41,853 nt of DNA from Prevotella brunnea (GCF_008016795.1 NZ_SDIK01000036.1:1-41853), one strand, 5' to 3'; positions 34,925 to 41,853 are shown, counted from the stretch's first letter. Translations and numbers: made by a program. Notes: generated from the letters alone by a model not told the origin.

Positions 34925-36206
34925 AACCACCCATTTCGCGGATGGCGTTTTTGAGCATGGTGTATTGTTGAAAGAGATTGTTTACTGCTTCTTCCCCTTT
35001 GGTAAAATCATGCATCGGGCTCTTTAGGAAGAAACTTAGGAATCGCTGTATTCCATATCTGCCTGCTCGAGCAGCCAAATCGCTTAGCAAGGTGAGATCA
35101 AGCAAAAGCGGAGCTGCCAATATGGAGTCGCGACATAAGAAATTAATCTTTATTTGCATAGGATAGCCCATCCAGCCGAATATATCGATATTATCCCATC
35201 CTTCTTTATCGTCATTGCGTGGTGGATAGTAGTTGATGCGGACTTTGTGATAAATATTGCCATAGAGATCCGGTTGATCTTCTGCTTTACAAATTGTCTC
35301 GAGTGTAGAGAGTTTGCTCACTTCTTTTGTGTGGAAATTCGCAGGTTCATCCAATACGAGTCCATCGCGATTGCCAAGAATATTTGTTGAGAACCAGCCA
35401 GACAAACCTAAGGAACGTGTCTTGATGATAGGTGCAAAACCAGATTTTACGAGGGTCTGACCTGTTTTGAAGTCTTTACCTGATATAGGCATTTTTGTTT
35501 TTTCTGCAAGTTCCCACATAGCCGGAATATCAACGGTAGTATTGGGAGCACCCATGATGAACGGACAGCTTTCGGTTAATGCTGCGTATGCATAGCACAT
35601 CGAAGGTGCAATATGCTCGCGGTCATCAGCCTTCATCGCATTTTCAAGTTGAGATAGTGTTTTATGAACTTGCTCATCATAAGGAACATAAATCTCTGTC
35701 GATGCAGCCCAGATTACAACAACTCTGTCGCATTTGTTGGCCTTCTTGAAGTCTTGAATATCTTTCTTTAACTCCACGACCATATCCCAGCGGGTTTTGC
35801 AGTCTTTTACGTTGTCCCCGTCAATTCGTTTTGCATAATTTTTATCAAAAGCAGCCTTTAATGGTTTAATGGCTTCCAGCTCATCGCGAACAGGTTCTAT
35901 GTCCTTTGCCTTTAATACTTCTGCATAGACAGCTGCCTGATAAGCGTTTTGCGGATACACATCCCATGTGCCGAACACAATATCATTAAGGTTAGCGAGC
36001 GGAACAATGTCCTTATAATGCAGATACTTTTTCTCTGACCCGCGACCAACGCGGATTTTGTCGTATTGGGTCATGGAGCCGATAGGCTTTGCTAACCCTT
36101 TCCGTGTCATTAAAACACCGGTCATGAAAGTTGTGGATACTGCACCGCAACCTACCACCATAATTCCTAACTTGCCCTCTGCGGGGGCTACTTTTTCCTG
36201 TTTCAT
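34899..36206 (-). CDS. ino1: myo-inositol-1-phosphate synthase
   Basis: The 435-residue NAD-dependent enzyme turns glucose 6-phosphate into inositol phosphate, the entry to inositol lipids. Motifs: the Rossmann segment GIMVVGCGAVSTTFMTGVL at 14-32, DFKTGQTLVKSG and the C-terminal DSILAAPLLLDLTLLSDL, which is diagnostic for the family. Cytoplasmic. It is the fifth gene of the operon, 33 bp after the HAD gene and overlapping DUF5686. Bacteroidetes use the product for inositol phosphorylceramide and phosphatidylinositol. Confidence 0.95.
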   Translation of the reverse strand: MKQEKVAPAEGKLGIMVVGCGAVSTTFMTGVLMTRKGLAKPIGSMTQYDKIRVGRGSEKKYLHYKDIVPLANLNDIVFGTWDVYPQNAYQAAVYAEVLKAKDIEPVRDELEAIKPLKAAFDKNYAKRIDGDNVKDCKTRWDMVVELKKDIQDFKKANKCDRVVVIWAASTEIYVPYDEQVHKTLSQLENAMKADDREHIAPSMCYAYAALTESCPFIMGAPNTTVDIPAMWELAEKTKMPISGKDFKTGQTLVKSGFAPIIKTRSLGLSGWFSTNILGNRDGLVLDEPANFHTKEVSKLSTLETICKAEDQPDLYGNIYHKVRINYYPPRNDDKEGWDNIDIFGWMGYPMQIKINFLCRDSILAAPLLLDLTLLSDLAARAGRYGIQRFLSFFLKSPMHDFTKGEEAVNNLFQQYTMLKNAIREMGGYEADEEID

Positions 36207-36239
36207 GTTATTACAGTATTTAAGTTCATTAAATAACGG

Positions 36240-36989
36240 CTATTGCGCCTGTTTATTGTTATTTTTATTATTATTTCCTAATGGTCTGTCTGTAAGTTGT
36301 TTAAGATGGGTGATGATTTTATCTGCAACACAATTTGGATATTGTTCTTCTGTCCACCCTTCGCCTTTTAACCATACAGTTTTGCAGCCTATTTCGTGTG
36401 CCGGTAAGATATCTTTTGTATAGCTATCTCCAACGACGATAACATTTTTCGGCTCCATTTTCAATTTATTGATACCTATTTGAAATATAGCAGGATCAGG
36501 TTTTCTAACTTTTACTATCGCACTTTCGACAACATCGTCGAATATATCGTCCAATCCGAATTCGTGAAGTACTACGGACATGTTTCCATAGAAATTGCTC
36601 ACTAACACCATGGGATGTCGTTCTTTTAGATTTAAAAGTATATTCCTGCTCTTTGCCGTTACTTTCTGTACATGATGATACAAATCGGTCACGACAGCAC
36701 TTTGCAAACTTGTAGAGGAAATATCGGAAGATGTTAAAATTCTCTTTTGCAACAGATACTCAAATTCAATTCTGATCTTTGTTTTCAGTGTTTTAAGAAA
36801 GGTGTAGTCTGATTGAATGATGGGATGTTTTCCTAACATTCTCTCAGCATGAACATAAGCTTTCCGAAACATATCTTCTTTGATAGGTATGTTTTGTCGT
36901 TTATAAGCATGCCAAATCATCTTTCCCCAATGACAGCCATCCGTGTCTAATGTTCCTCCGTAATCGAATATATATCCTTGTGTTTCCAT
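36240..36989 (-). CDS. HAD-superfamily hydrolase, candidate inositol-lipid phosphatase
   Basis: The 249-residue protein shows HAD motif I as IFDYGGTLD (Asp9 nucleophile), motif II LVSNFYGN, the Lys of motif III in KVRKPDP and motif IV VVGDSYTKDI. The usual second Asp of DxD is Gly11 here, which is unusual for a phosphatase. The cap is helical. In a cluster with inositol-phosphate synthase and a CDP-alcohol phosphotransferase it is the obvious candidate to remove the extra phosphate from a phosphatidylinositol-phosphate-type product. The C-terminus ends in a low-complexity Asn/Lys tail. It starts 2 bp after the CDP-alcohol gene ends. Confidence 0.82.
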   Translation of the reverse strand: METQGYIFDYGGTLDTDGCHWGKMIWHAYKRQNIPIKEDMFRKAYVHAERMLGKHPIIQSDYTFLKTLKTKIRIEFEYLLQKRILTSSDISSTSLQSAVVTDLYHHVQKVTAKSRNILLNLKERHPMVLVSNFYGNMSVVLHEFGLDDIFDDVVESAIVKVRKPDPAIFQIGINKLKMEPKNVIVVGDSYTKDILPAHEIGCKTVWLKGEGWTEEQYPNCVADKIITHLKQLTDRPLGNNNKNNNKQAQ

Positions 36990-36991
36990 GA

Positions 36992-37960
36992 CTAACTATT
37001 ATCGTTTAATTTGAAATACATTTTCTTGCAGAGAACTTCATGTCGTTTGTGCATATACATATATATAATGTTATAAAGCGTTATCTCTAAAAAGAGATAA
37101 ATCCAAGGGCAATTCAGTAGGCAAGTGATGTAAATAAGGATGGCACGCGAATTAAATGTTAGAAAATTCGTCATGGGCATTAATGAACGACTTTCCTTCA
37201 GAAACTCTTCTTTCCACGCTTGTGGGATGTTTTCGGTATTTGGGAACTTTTCTTTAAGTTCTTTCCGCAGCTTTTGAAATTCAGGAGTCCTTTTTTCCTG
37301 ACTTTTGCAATAATTTTGATAGTTTGAGTGAAATGCCTTTTCCCAAAACATTCCTTTTCTTTCTTTTAAGCTCTCAACAATTTCATGCTCTGTCGCATAA
37401 GAGTCGAGTTCCGATCCCTCTTTTCCTTTCAGGAAATAGAGGTGGATTTGTCGATAGTAATCACTTAGGGAGCTTTGTGGCGAATGACTGACAATTCCTG
37501 CCAAAGCTGCTATGGCAAGCCCATACACGCCCCAAGGTTCAGTTGTTCCGGGTATGTGTTGATGCCAAATGCGCAAGACAATAGCCAAGTAAATGGCAAA
37601 AAACCAAACGTCTCCTGCAAAACCGTCAAGGCAACGTCCAATCATAGATTTTTGGTTTGTGAGTCTTGCCAATTGTCCATCTGTAGAATCGCAAAAGTTA
37701 GCAAACATCAGGAGAAGAACTCCGCAGACATTATGCACAAAGTCTGTGAAGTAGAACATCACTCCTGCTGCAACGCCTAAAAAAATTGAAAGAATAGTAA
37801 TTGCGTTTGGGGTTACTCCCAGTTTGTTCCAAAAGATTGCAAACGCCAAACCTATCGGACGTGTAAAATATACGTCAATCCATTCTTCGGTGTCTTCAGA
37901 CTTCAGTGATGATGCTAAAAGTTCTTTGAATCCTTTTCTCTCTATATTGTTATCTTTCAT
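36992..37960 (-). CDS. CDP-alcohol phosphatidyltransferase, candidate inositol-phospholipid synthase
   Basis: The 322-residue membrane enzyme has the CDP-alcohol phosphotransferase signature DSTDGQLAR (Asp91, Asp94) then GRCLDGFAGD (Asp112). The last Asp is residue 117, one position later than in the canonical spacing. GVTPNAITILS at 48-58 is the usual start of the membrane core. Helices are visible at 52-70, 75-90, 120-140 and near the C-terminus. I start at ATG 37960, which forms ATGA with the ATP-grasp stop; the longer frame from 38029 would overlap that gene by 73 bp. It probably joins inositol phosphate to a lipid, using either CDP-diacylglycerol or CDP-inositol. Confidence 0.86.
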   Translation of the reverse strand: MKDNNIERKGFKELLASSLKSEDTEEWIDVYFTRPIGLAFAIFWNKLGVTPNAITILSIFLGVAAGVMFYFTDFVHNVCGVLLLMFANFCDSTDGQLARLTNQKSMIGRCLDGFAGDVWFFAIYLAIVLRIWHQHIPGTTEPWGVYGLAIAALAGIVSHSPQSSLSDYYRQIHLYFLKGKEGSELDSYATEHEIVESLKERKGMFWEKAFHSNYQNYCKSQEKRTPEFQKLRKELKEKFPNTENIPQAWKEEFLKESRSLMPMTNFLTFNSRAILIYITCLLNCPWIYLFLEITLYNIIYMYMHKRHEVLCKKMYFKLNDNS

Positions 37961-38742
37961 TGTTTTCTTTTTATATAATTCACGATAGCTGTCGCAGCGA
38001 CTTCCCTGCAACGAGAGAAGCTTGGCCAATCATTGAAGTCGATAATGAAAAACTCTCCATGATTATTGATGATGGCATCACCTCCATAAATGGGAACTCC
38101 TGTTAGTTTTGAGAGTAATTCGGATTTATCTCGAAGTTGCTGCCTGTTAAAGTCAGTATGTTTGGGCTTTCCATTTTTCATCTCATCGCCAAATTTGGTT
38201 ATTCCATCGTCTCCGGGATAGTATATCTTAAAGAAATCACTCCCTTCCACTCCGTAGAACTTAATTAAATCACCCTCGATGTGCGCTTGAACTATGATGT
38301 CTTTAATTCCTCTGTCTGCAAACCTCTTCTTAGCATTTTTCAATTCATTGTCATCAGCGCAATATTTCACATCCTCTCTTGTTTGCGCGGCGGCATCTCC
38401 TCTTTTTATCCAAAAACCATGACTTCCTTTTTGTGGTGGCATGGGAATTTCATATTGTTGCATTAGTTGTTGAAGATGACTTCTCTTGCAATGTTCAACT
38501 CCTTTTCCCGGATTCAGTATCAGAGCGTTTTCCGGCGACTTATCTTTTAAGATATTCAAAGTCTCAGGCAATCTTCCCATATTCAAAATTAGTTCACAAT
38601 CGCGGATGGATTCTGGTGTAAGTTCTTTTTCCGGGAATATGGTGCCGTTAAACGATCGTGATACCATTTCGAGGATTAACCTATCGTTTTTTACCGAGTT
38701 TGGAGAGAACCTCTCGTCCCTTTGAATTGCTATTACCTTCAT
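37957..38742 (-). CDS. ATP-grasp family protein of unknown substrate
   Basis: The 261-residue protein has an ATP-grasp layout: an N-terminal alpha/beta part, ILNPGKGVEHCKRSHLQQLM where the central domain starts, a FWIKRGD strand with the nucleotide-binding Lys, DIIVQAHIEGDLIKFYGV, and the Mg2+-binding C-terminal strand FFIIDFNDWPSF. ATP-grasp enzymes activate a carboxylate, or in the inositol tris-phosphate kinase branch phosphorylate inositol phosphates. Its place between a nucleotidyltransferase and a CDP-alcohol enzyme, with 4-bp overlaps on both sides, ties it to inositol-lipid metabolism. The reaction is not known to me. Confidence 0.82.
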   Translation of the reverse strand: MKVIAIQRDERFSPNSVKNDRLILEMVSRSFNGTIFPEKELTPESIRDCELILNMGRLPETLNILKDKSPENALILNPGKGVEHCKRSHLQQLMQQYEIPMPPQKGSHGFWIKRGDAAAQTREDVKYCADDNELKNAKKRFADRGIKDIIVQAHIEGDLIKFYGVEGSDFFKIYYPGDDGITKFGDEMKNGKPKHTDFNRQQLRDKSELLSKLTGVPIYGGDAIINNHGEFFIIDFNDWPSFSRCREVAATAIVNYIKRKQ

Positions 38743-39461
38743 TTCTTCAGGAACTTTTCGGCCTTGATAATGTCATTGGCATGATCTATGTCCAACACTT
38801 TGGAAAATGGATAAGCTCTTACATTCCAACCGTCTTGTAGTAATGCTCTTTGGAAATTGCGCATTCTACTATTCCCACTCTCAATACAGCGGATAAGTGT
38901 TTCTATGGTTTGGGGGGTTAATCCGTAAACTCCTGCGGAAACATATTCACAATTATTCTCTTGCGTATCGAAGAAGCCTTTTATTTTGTTGTCTTCTTCC
39001 ACCTCGACATAAAGTGGCTTCTCGTCATCAATGAAGGTTGTTACGCCCATTAGCGCATCGACACCTTCGTTGCAAGCCTGTTTGAATGTGCTTACATAGC
39101 TTGCAAATTCATTTTCATCGAATATCGTATCTACTGTTGTCAGTATAAAAGGATCATTATTTAGAAATTTACTTAGCTCATGGAAGCTGTGCATGGAACT
39201 GGGAGTGGATTTGATGATGTAATGAATGGGAACGTGCAACTCTTCCATCAATCTTTGTTTCAGTTGTTGCAAATGATTGCTTACATCTTTCATCTCGCTA
39301 TTGCAGATGATGTGGATATCCGTAGCTCCGTTATTTCCGAAAATTCTTATTAATCTGTCGATGAGAACTTCACCATTGATTTTCACCAATGGTTTGGGCT
39401 GTTTTATTCCTTCACTCGCCAATCGAGAACCTTCTCCTGCCGCGATGATTGCATATTTCAT
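38739..39461 (-). CDS. sugar-nucleotidyltransferase-like protein, candidate inositol-phosphate cytidylyltransferase
   Basis: The 240-residue protein starts MKYAIIAAGEGSRLASEGIK and continues QPKPLVKING, the NTP-binding signature of the MobA/GlmU-type nucleotidyltransferase fold. A metal-site region follows in FILTTVDTIFD. It would join a sugar- or polyol-phosphate to a nucleotide. Archaea and some thermophiles activate inositol 1-phosphate to CDP-inositol with such a domain next to or fused with a CDP-alcohol phosphotransferase, and that is the attractive reading here. It is the first gene of the operon, with a 160-nt leader. Confidence 0.83.
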   Translation of the reverse strand: MKYAIIAAGEGSRLASEGIKQPKPLVKINGEVLIDRLIRIFGNNGATDIHIICNSEMKDVSNHLQQLKQRLMEELHVPIHYIIKSTPSSMHSFHELSKFLNNDPFILTTVDTIFDENEFASYVSTFKQACNEGVDALMGVTTFIDDEKPLYVEVEEDNKIKGFFDTQENNCEYVSAGVYGLTPQTIETLIRCIESGNSRMRNFQRALLQDGWNVRAYPFSKVLDIDHANDIIKAEKFLKK

Positions 39462-39628
39462 ATTTTCGATATTCTTTTTATAGGCATCGGTATGATGTGC
39501 GCGTTGTAACAGTTGTTGCGAATGTTTTTACAAGCATAGTTATTGTGTAACAATAAGCTCTCACCATACCGGTATCAATAATGCTTAGATACCAACACTG
39601 TGTGACGGTGTGAATGGTAGATTTTATG
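39462..39628 (-). promoter_or_regulatory. long structured leader of the inositol operon
   Basis: Between the -7 box and the first start codon lie about 160 nt. On the minus strand they can form a hairpin GGTATC/GATACC (39571-39593, extendable by two G-U pairs) and a perfect TTATTGT/ACAATAA dyad with a 3-nt spacer (39540-39556). The dyad could be an operator or an RNA hairpin. Confidence 0.4.
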
Positions 39629-39636
39629 CAAAGATA
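39629..39636 (-). promoter_or_regulatory. -7 promoter box of the inositol operon
   Basis: The minus strand reads TATCTTTG, a perfect TAnnTTTG match. No good TTTG was seen at 19-21 bp upstream; one lies 16 bp upstream. Confidence 0.55.
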
Positions 39637-39723
39637 CTATATTTTTCCTAAACAAATTATGGAAAACAATAAAATTCCTTGAAATGTATAATCTCCCTAA
39701 TATTGTCGGGTTGTACAGCATCT

Positions 39724-41058
39724 TCAGCTGATAAGTTCTTTTACCGAAATGTCATTTAATTTGTGCAAATAATCCTCCCGAATCGTCTCAAACTGTTTTG
39801 CGGTATGGGGACTAATGATTTGAGCAGTGTCCAAATTTAAATAGTTATATTTGTCTTTAGGATAAGATTCCAACAGCGTAATCATTTTTCCAATTGTAAT
39901 TTGGTTCGTATCCATGGTGGGTGAAAACGTTATTTCAGTCGTGTCCATGGAATTGTTTTCAGCTATTAAATTTACATTGCACAAATTATGTAAGATTTCC
40001 GTTGTAACCCGAATGGGAATTTTAGTTACTGTTTTTAATTCCAACGCGGTGTAAGGATGCTGCCCAAGCGAAAACCTCTGACAGATGTGGCTTAGGATGA
40101 TGCCACTCATGATTAGTCTGTTCTCGTGGCTTACATCCTTCATATCAATGAGATATTCGTAGAACTCTAAATTCTGGTTTGTGTAACATAGCTCAGCTCC
40201 AAACAGGCAGATATACCAGGAAATTTGCATCCATAGCATGAATAAAGGGAGAGCTGCCAATGAACCGTAAATGGCATTATAACTTGTCAAAAATATTTGT
40301 CCATGTATATATATCCATTGCAAAACCAACATAAAAGCTCCTGCCAACATTCCGGGCAGCAACGTTTTTGTAGCCTTCACCTTTGTGTTTGGCATGAAGA
40401 TGAAAAGAACGATGAAAATGATAGATATAACCATCCATGGCAAAACATATCGGATGGAAAAAGTCGCCACAGACCCCAATAACCAATAGTCTTTTAGTCG
40501 ATCAGCAAAGCCGTAAATGAAAATACTCAATCCGGACATGATAATGATGGCTATAGGCACAAGAAACATCATTGCGGTGTAATCTGTGAGAATTCTTCCT
40601 ATTGGCCGGCTGCCTTTTACCTGCCATATAGAGTCAAACACTTGCTCCACTGTATTTATCAAGGAGATGATACTATAGAACATGAAAATCAGTCCTATAC
40701 CGATGAATAATCCGGTTTTCGCATGAACTAAATAGGAATTTGCCAATTGAATAAGCCAATCAGCCACAGCCGGTTGCCCAGAGAAAGTATCTCTGCAAAC
40801 TTCCTCCATATACTTACCGAAACCAAATCCGTTTGCAATAGCAAAAATCATGGAAGCTATGGGAACTATCGCAAGAATGGTACTGAACGATAATTGTGTG
40901 GCATAGCCAATATGCCCACGTTCAAAAAAGAACTTTATTGCCAAATATAATTTCTGTAATAACCGGATAAAAAAGTTTTTACCGGGGGAAAGGCTGTTGT
41001 CTTTTCTCCATATCCCAATCTTGAAAAAATGTTTTATACGTGCTAAATTGATTTTCAT
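39724..41058 (-). CDS. YihY/BrkB family inner-membrane protein
   Basis: The 444-residue protein has the YihY core in its first 310 residues: a first helix after GHIGYATQLSFSTILAIVP, then about five more membrane segments and the family segment SYNAIYGSLAALPLFMLWM near residue 260. This family was once mislabelled RNase BN. The C-terminal 130 residues are soluble and look like a winged-helix domain (YTALELKTVTKIPIRVTTEI), common in Bacteroidetes members. Function is not established. It is a single-gene unit with a TAAATTTG box and is separated from the inositol operon by 262 bp. Confidence 0.88.
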   Translation of the reverse strand: MKINLARIKHFFKIGIWRKDNSLSPGKNFFIRLLQKLYLAIKFFFERGHIGYATQLSFSTILAIVPIASMIFAIANGFGFGKYMEEVCRDTFSGQPAVADWLIQLANSYLVHAKTGLFIGIGLIFMFYSIISLINTVEQVFDSIWQVKGSRPIGRILTDYTAMMFLVPIAIIIMSGLSIFIYGFADRLKDYWLLGSVATFSIRYVLPWMVISIIFIVLFIFMPNTKVKATKTLLPGMLAGAFMLVLQWIYIHGQIFLTSYNAIYGSLAALPLFMLWMQISWYICLFGAELCYTNQNLEFYEYLIDMKDVSHENRLIMSGIILSHICQRFSLGQHPYTALELKTVTKIPIRVTTEILHNLCNVNLIAENNSMDTTEITFSPTMDTNQITIGKMITLLESYPKDKYNYLNLDTAQIISPHTAKQFETIREDYLHKLNDISVKELIS

Positions 41059-41087
41059 CGACGTGAGCGTGTGTTAGATTTTCACTA

Positions 41088-41095
41088 CAAATTTA
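41088..41095 (-). promoter_or_regulatory. -7 promoter box of the YihY-family gene
   Basis: The minus strand reads TAAATTTG, 29 bp before the start codon. Confidence 0.5.
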
Positions 41096-41299
41096 CGAAA
41101 AAATAATGAATACTCCGACTTATTGCCTTGACTTTCTTGATTTTTATAACGATAGTTCTTGATAATGAACTATCTATATGTTGATATTTAGGACTTTACT
41201 TGTTTTGCTTTTGTAGCTTTATCCCAAATTTGGCATTATTATGCCCCTCCAACTCGTATTCAGATAATGATAAACAGACGCTTGATAGCGAACATTCGG

Positions 41300-41553
41300 T
41301 CCACCTATCAATACGAAATTATATTACAAAAACCGTGTCTGAGACACACTCTGTAATCTATTGATAATCAAGACAATATTAATTGCGATTTAAAAGCTAA
41401 GCTTTTGCACTCCGATTCATGACCTTTTGCATTGCAATAGCTTACCTTTTGCTGTGCAAAAGCTAAGCTTTGAATGAACGAGTGAAGAAAATTTAGGACA
41501 TTATTGAACTTTTCCCATACCGCCGAGAAGAATTTTCATGTTTTCAACGTCCC
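41300..41553 (+). repeat. dispersed intergenic repeat, copy 5 (longest copy)
   Basis: This copy has all segments: TCCACCTATC, a 24-nt block (41313-41336) identical to the inverted copy 2, the hairpin GTGTC/GACAC (41335-41347), TAATCTATTGATAATCA (41354-41370), AAGCTAAGC and AAGCTTACC modules, GAAGAAAATTTAGGACATTA, and a CCATACCGCCGAGAAG tail shared in altered form with copy 1. Confidence 0.75.
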
Positions 41554-41687
41554 TGTACTTGCTAATTCCAAATAGAAGTGCAAAATCTCTGTGGGTGCAA
41601 TAACTATGAAAAACACCGCGGAGGTTTGCCTTGCGGCTGGGGGCGCGAAGCCCCCAAAGAGCATTGACGGATAACTTAAGCAATACA

Positions 41688-41763
41688 AAAAAAAAGGAGA
41701 AAGACTTTCGTCCCTCTCCCTGAGATTAACTAATTTTGTATTGCAATGTATAAACAATTAACC
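41688..41763 (-). ncRNA. putative small RNA of about 75 nt
   Basis: A near-ideal promoter (TTTG at 41797-41800, 19 bp, TATCTTTG at 41770-41777, minus strand) is followed about 55 nt later by a terminator: GGAGAGGGAC and GTCTTTCTCC pair over 10 bp (two G-U pairs) around a GAAA tetraloop, then nine T. There is no credible ORF between. GCAATACAAAA and its complement (41680-41690/41734-41744) flank the terminator and could form a competing stem. Confidence 0.5.
41691..41721 (-). terminator. GNRA-capped intrinsic terminator of the putative small RNA
   Basis: On the minus strand a 10-bp stem with a GAAA tetraloop is followed directly by TTTTTTTTT. It is among the strongest terminators in the window although no protein gene ends here. 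Confidence 0.7.
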
Positions 41764-41769
41764 TCGGAG

Positions 41770-41800
41770 CAAAGATACACAATAAGTGTGTTACTCCAAA
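41770..41800 (-). promoter_or_regulatory. promoter of the putative small RNA
   Basis: The minus strand has TTTG (41797-41800), a 19-bp spacer and TATCTTTG (41770-41777), the same arrangement as the kdsB promoter. Confidence 0.6.
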
Positions 41801-41853
41801 AGAAATTCTCACTTAGTTTTATAGCCGAGACAATTGGCGTGTCTGTAAGTACC

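Larger units (their letters stand above)
41059..41853. other. 795-bp stretch without protein genes at the window end
   Basis: Besides the promoter at 41088 it contains an 8-bp inverted repeat GATAGTTC/GAACTATC (41151-41158/41167-41174), repeat copy 5 (41300-41553), a GC-rich hairpin GGGGGC/GCCCCC (41639-41655) and a promoter-terminator pair on the minus strand (41688-41800). No ORF in it looks real. Confidence 0.6.

Noticed and set aside
39724..41058. YihY-family gene as a seventh member of the inositol operon
   Set aside because: A 262-bp gap with a good promoter box for the inositol genes separates them.
41639..41655. GC hairpin GGGGGC-GCGAA-GCCCCC as a terminator
   Set aside because: No T run follows on either strand and no gene ends there.
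41536..41757. 73-residue minus-strand ORF and its overlapping 60-residue partner at 41501-41683
   Set aside because: They run through the strong terminator, the GC hairpin and repeat copy 5, start from weak codons and show no protein-like composition.

Overview
The window looks like chromosomal DNA from a Bacteroidales bacterium, most likely in or near Prevotellaceae. The basis is the Bacteroidetes-type promoters (TAnnTTTG at -7, several with TTTG about 19-20 bp upstream) in front of many transcription units, an ATP synthase operon in the order atpD-C-I-B-E-F-H-A-G, a type IX secretion plug-family protein, a type II pantothenate kinase, DUF5686 and a Bacteroidetes-type 29-residue basic protein beside HU and RNase G. 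No rRNA, tRNA, CRISPR array or intact insertion sequence was seen. One decayed IS110-type transposase fragment was found.

Layout. 1-689: a possible tail of an upstream gene, then a repeat-rich gap. 690-4726: a lipoprotein, glutathione peroxidase, and a translationally coupled symporter/pantothenate kinase pair. 4727-7373: IS110 relic, then HU, a tiny basic protein and RNase G. 7378-9601: repeat, kdsB (LPS Kdo activation), galE. 9817-14175: a hypothetical protein, T9SS plug protein, secreted 5'-nucleotidase and nudC. 14269-20030: a surface-polysaccharide block with a minus-strand operon of three glycosyltransferases plus a zinc-ribbon protein, diverging from a Wzx-like flippase and a fourth glycosyltransferase. 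20591-28970: pfkA followed by the complete F-type ATP synthase operon. 29177-31931: a PerR-like regulator, HtrA protease, a tiny ORF and a small lipoprotein. 32363-39461: a six-gene minus-strand operon for inositol lipids. 39724-41058: a YihY/BrkB membrane protein. 41059-41853: gene-free apart from a repeat and a probable short RNA.

The most interesting unit is the inositol operon. In transcription order it encodes a sugar-nucleotidyltransferase-like protein, an ATP-grasp protein, a CDP-alcohol phosphotransferase, a HAD hydrolase, myo-inositol-phosphate synthase and a DUF5686 outer-membrane protein. Four of the five junctions overlap or are 2 nt apart. Together they could make inositol phosphate and attach it to a lipid. 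A related cluster is known from Bacteroides thetaiotaomicron. The roles of the nucleotidyltransferase and ATP-grasp proteins, and the non-canonical residues in the HAD and CDP-alcohol enzymes, leave real questions open.

A second theme is a dispersed intergenic repeat family built on AAGCTTAGC/AAGCTAAGC modules. It occurs five times, always between genes. Two copies in opposite orientations share about 240 bp, including a 24-nt identical block and a small hairpin with one covarying base pair.
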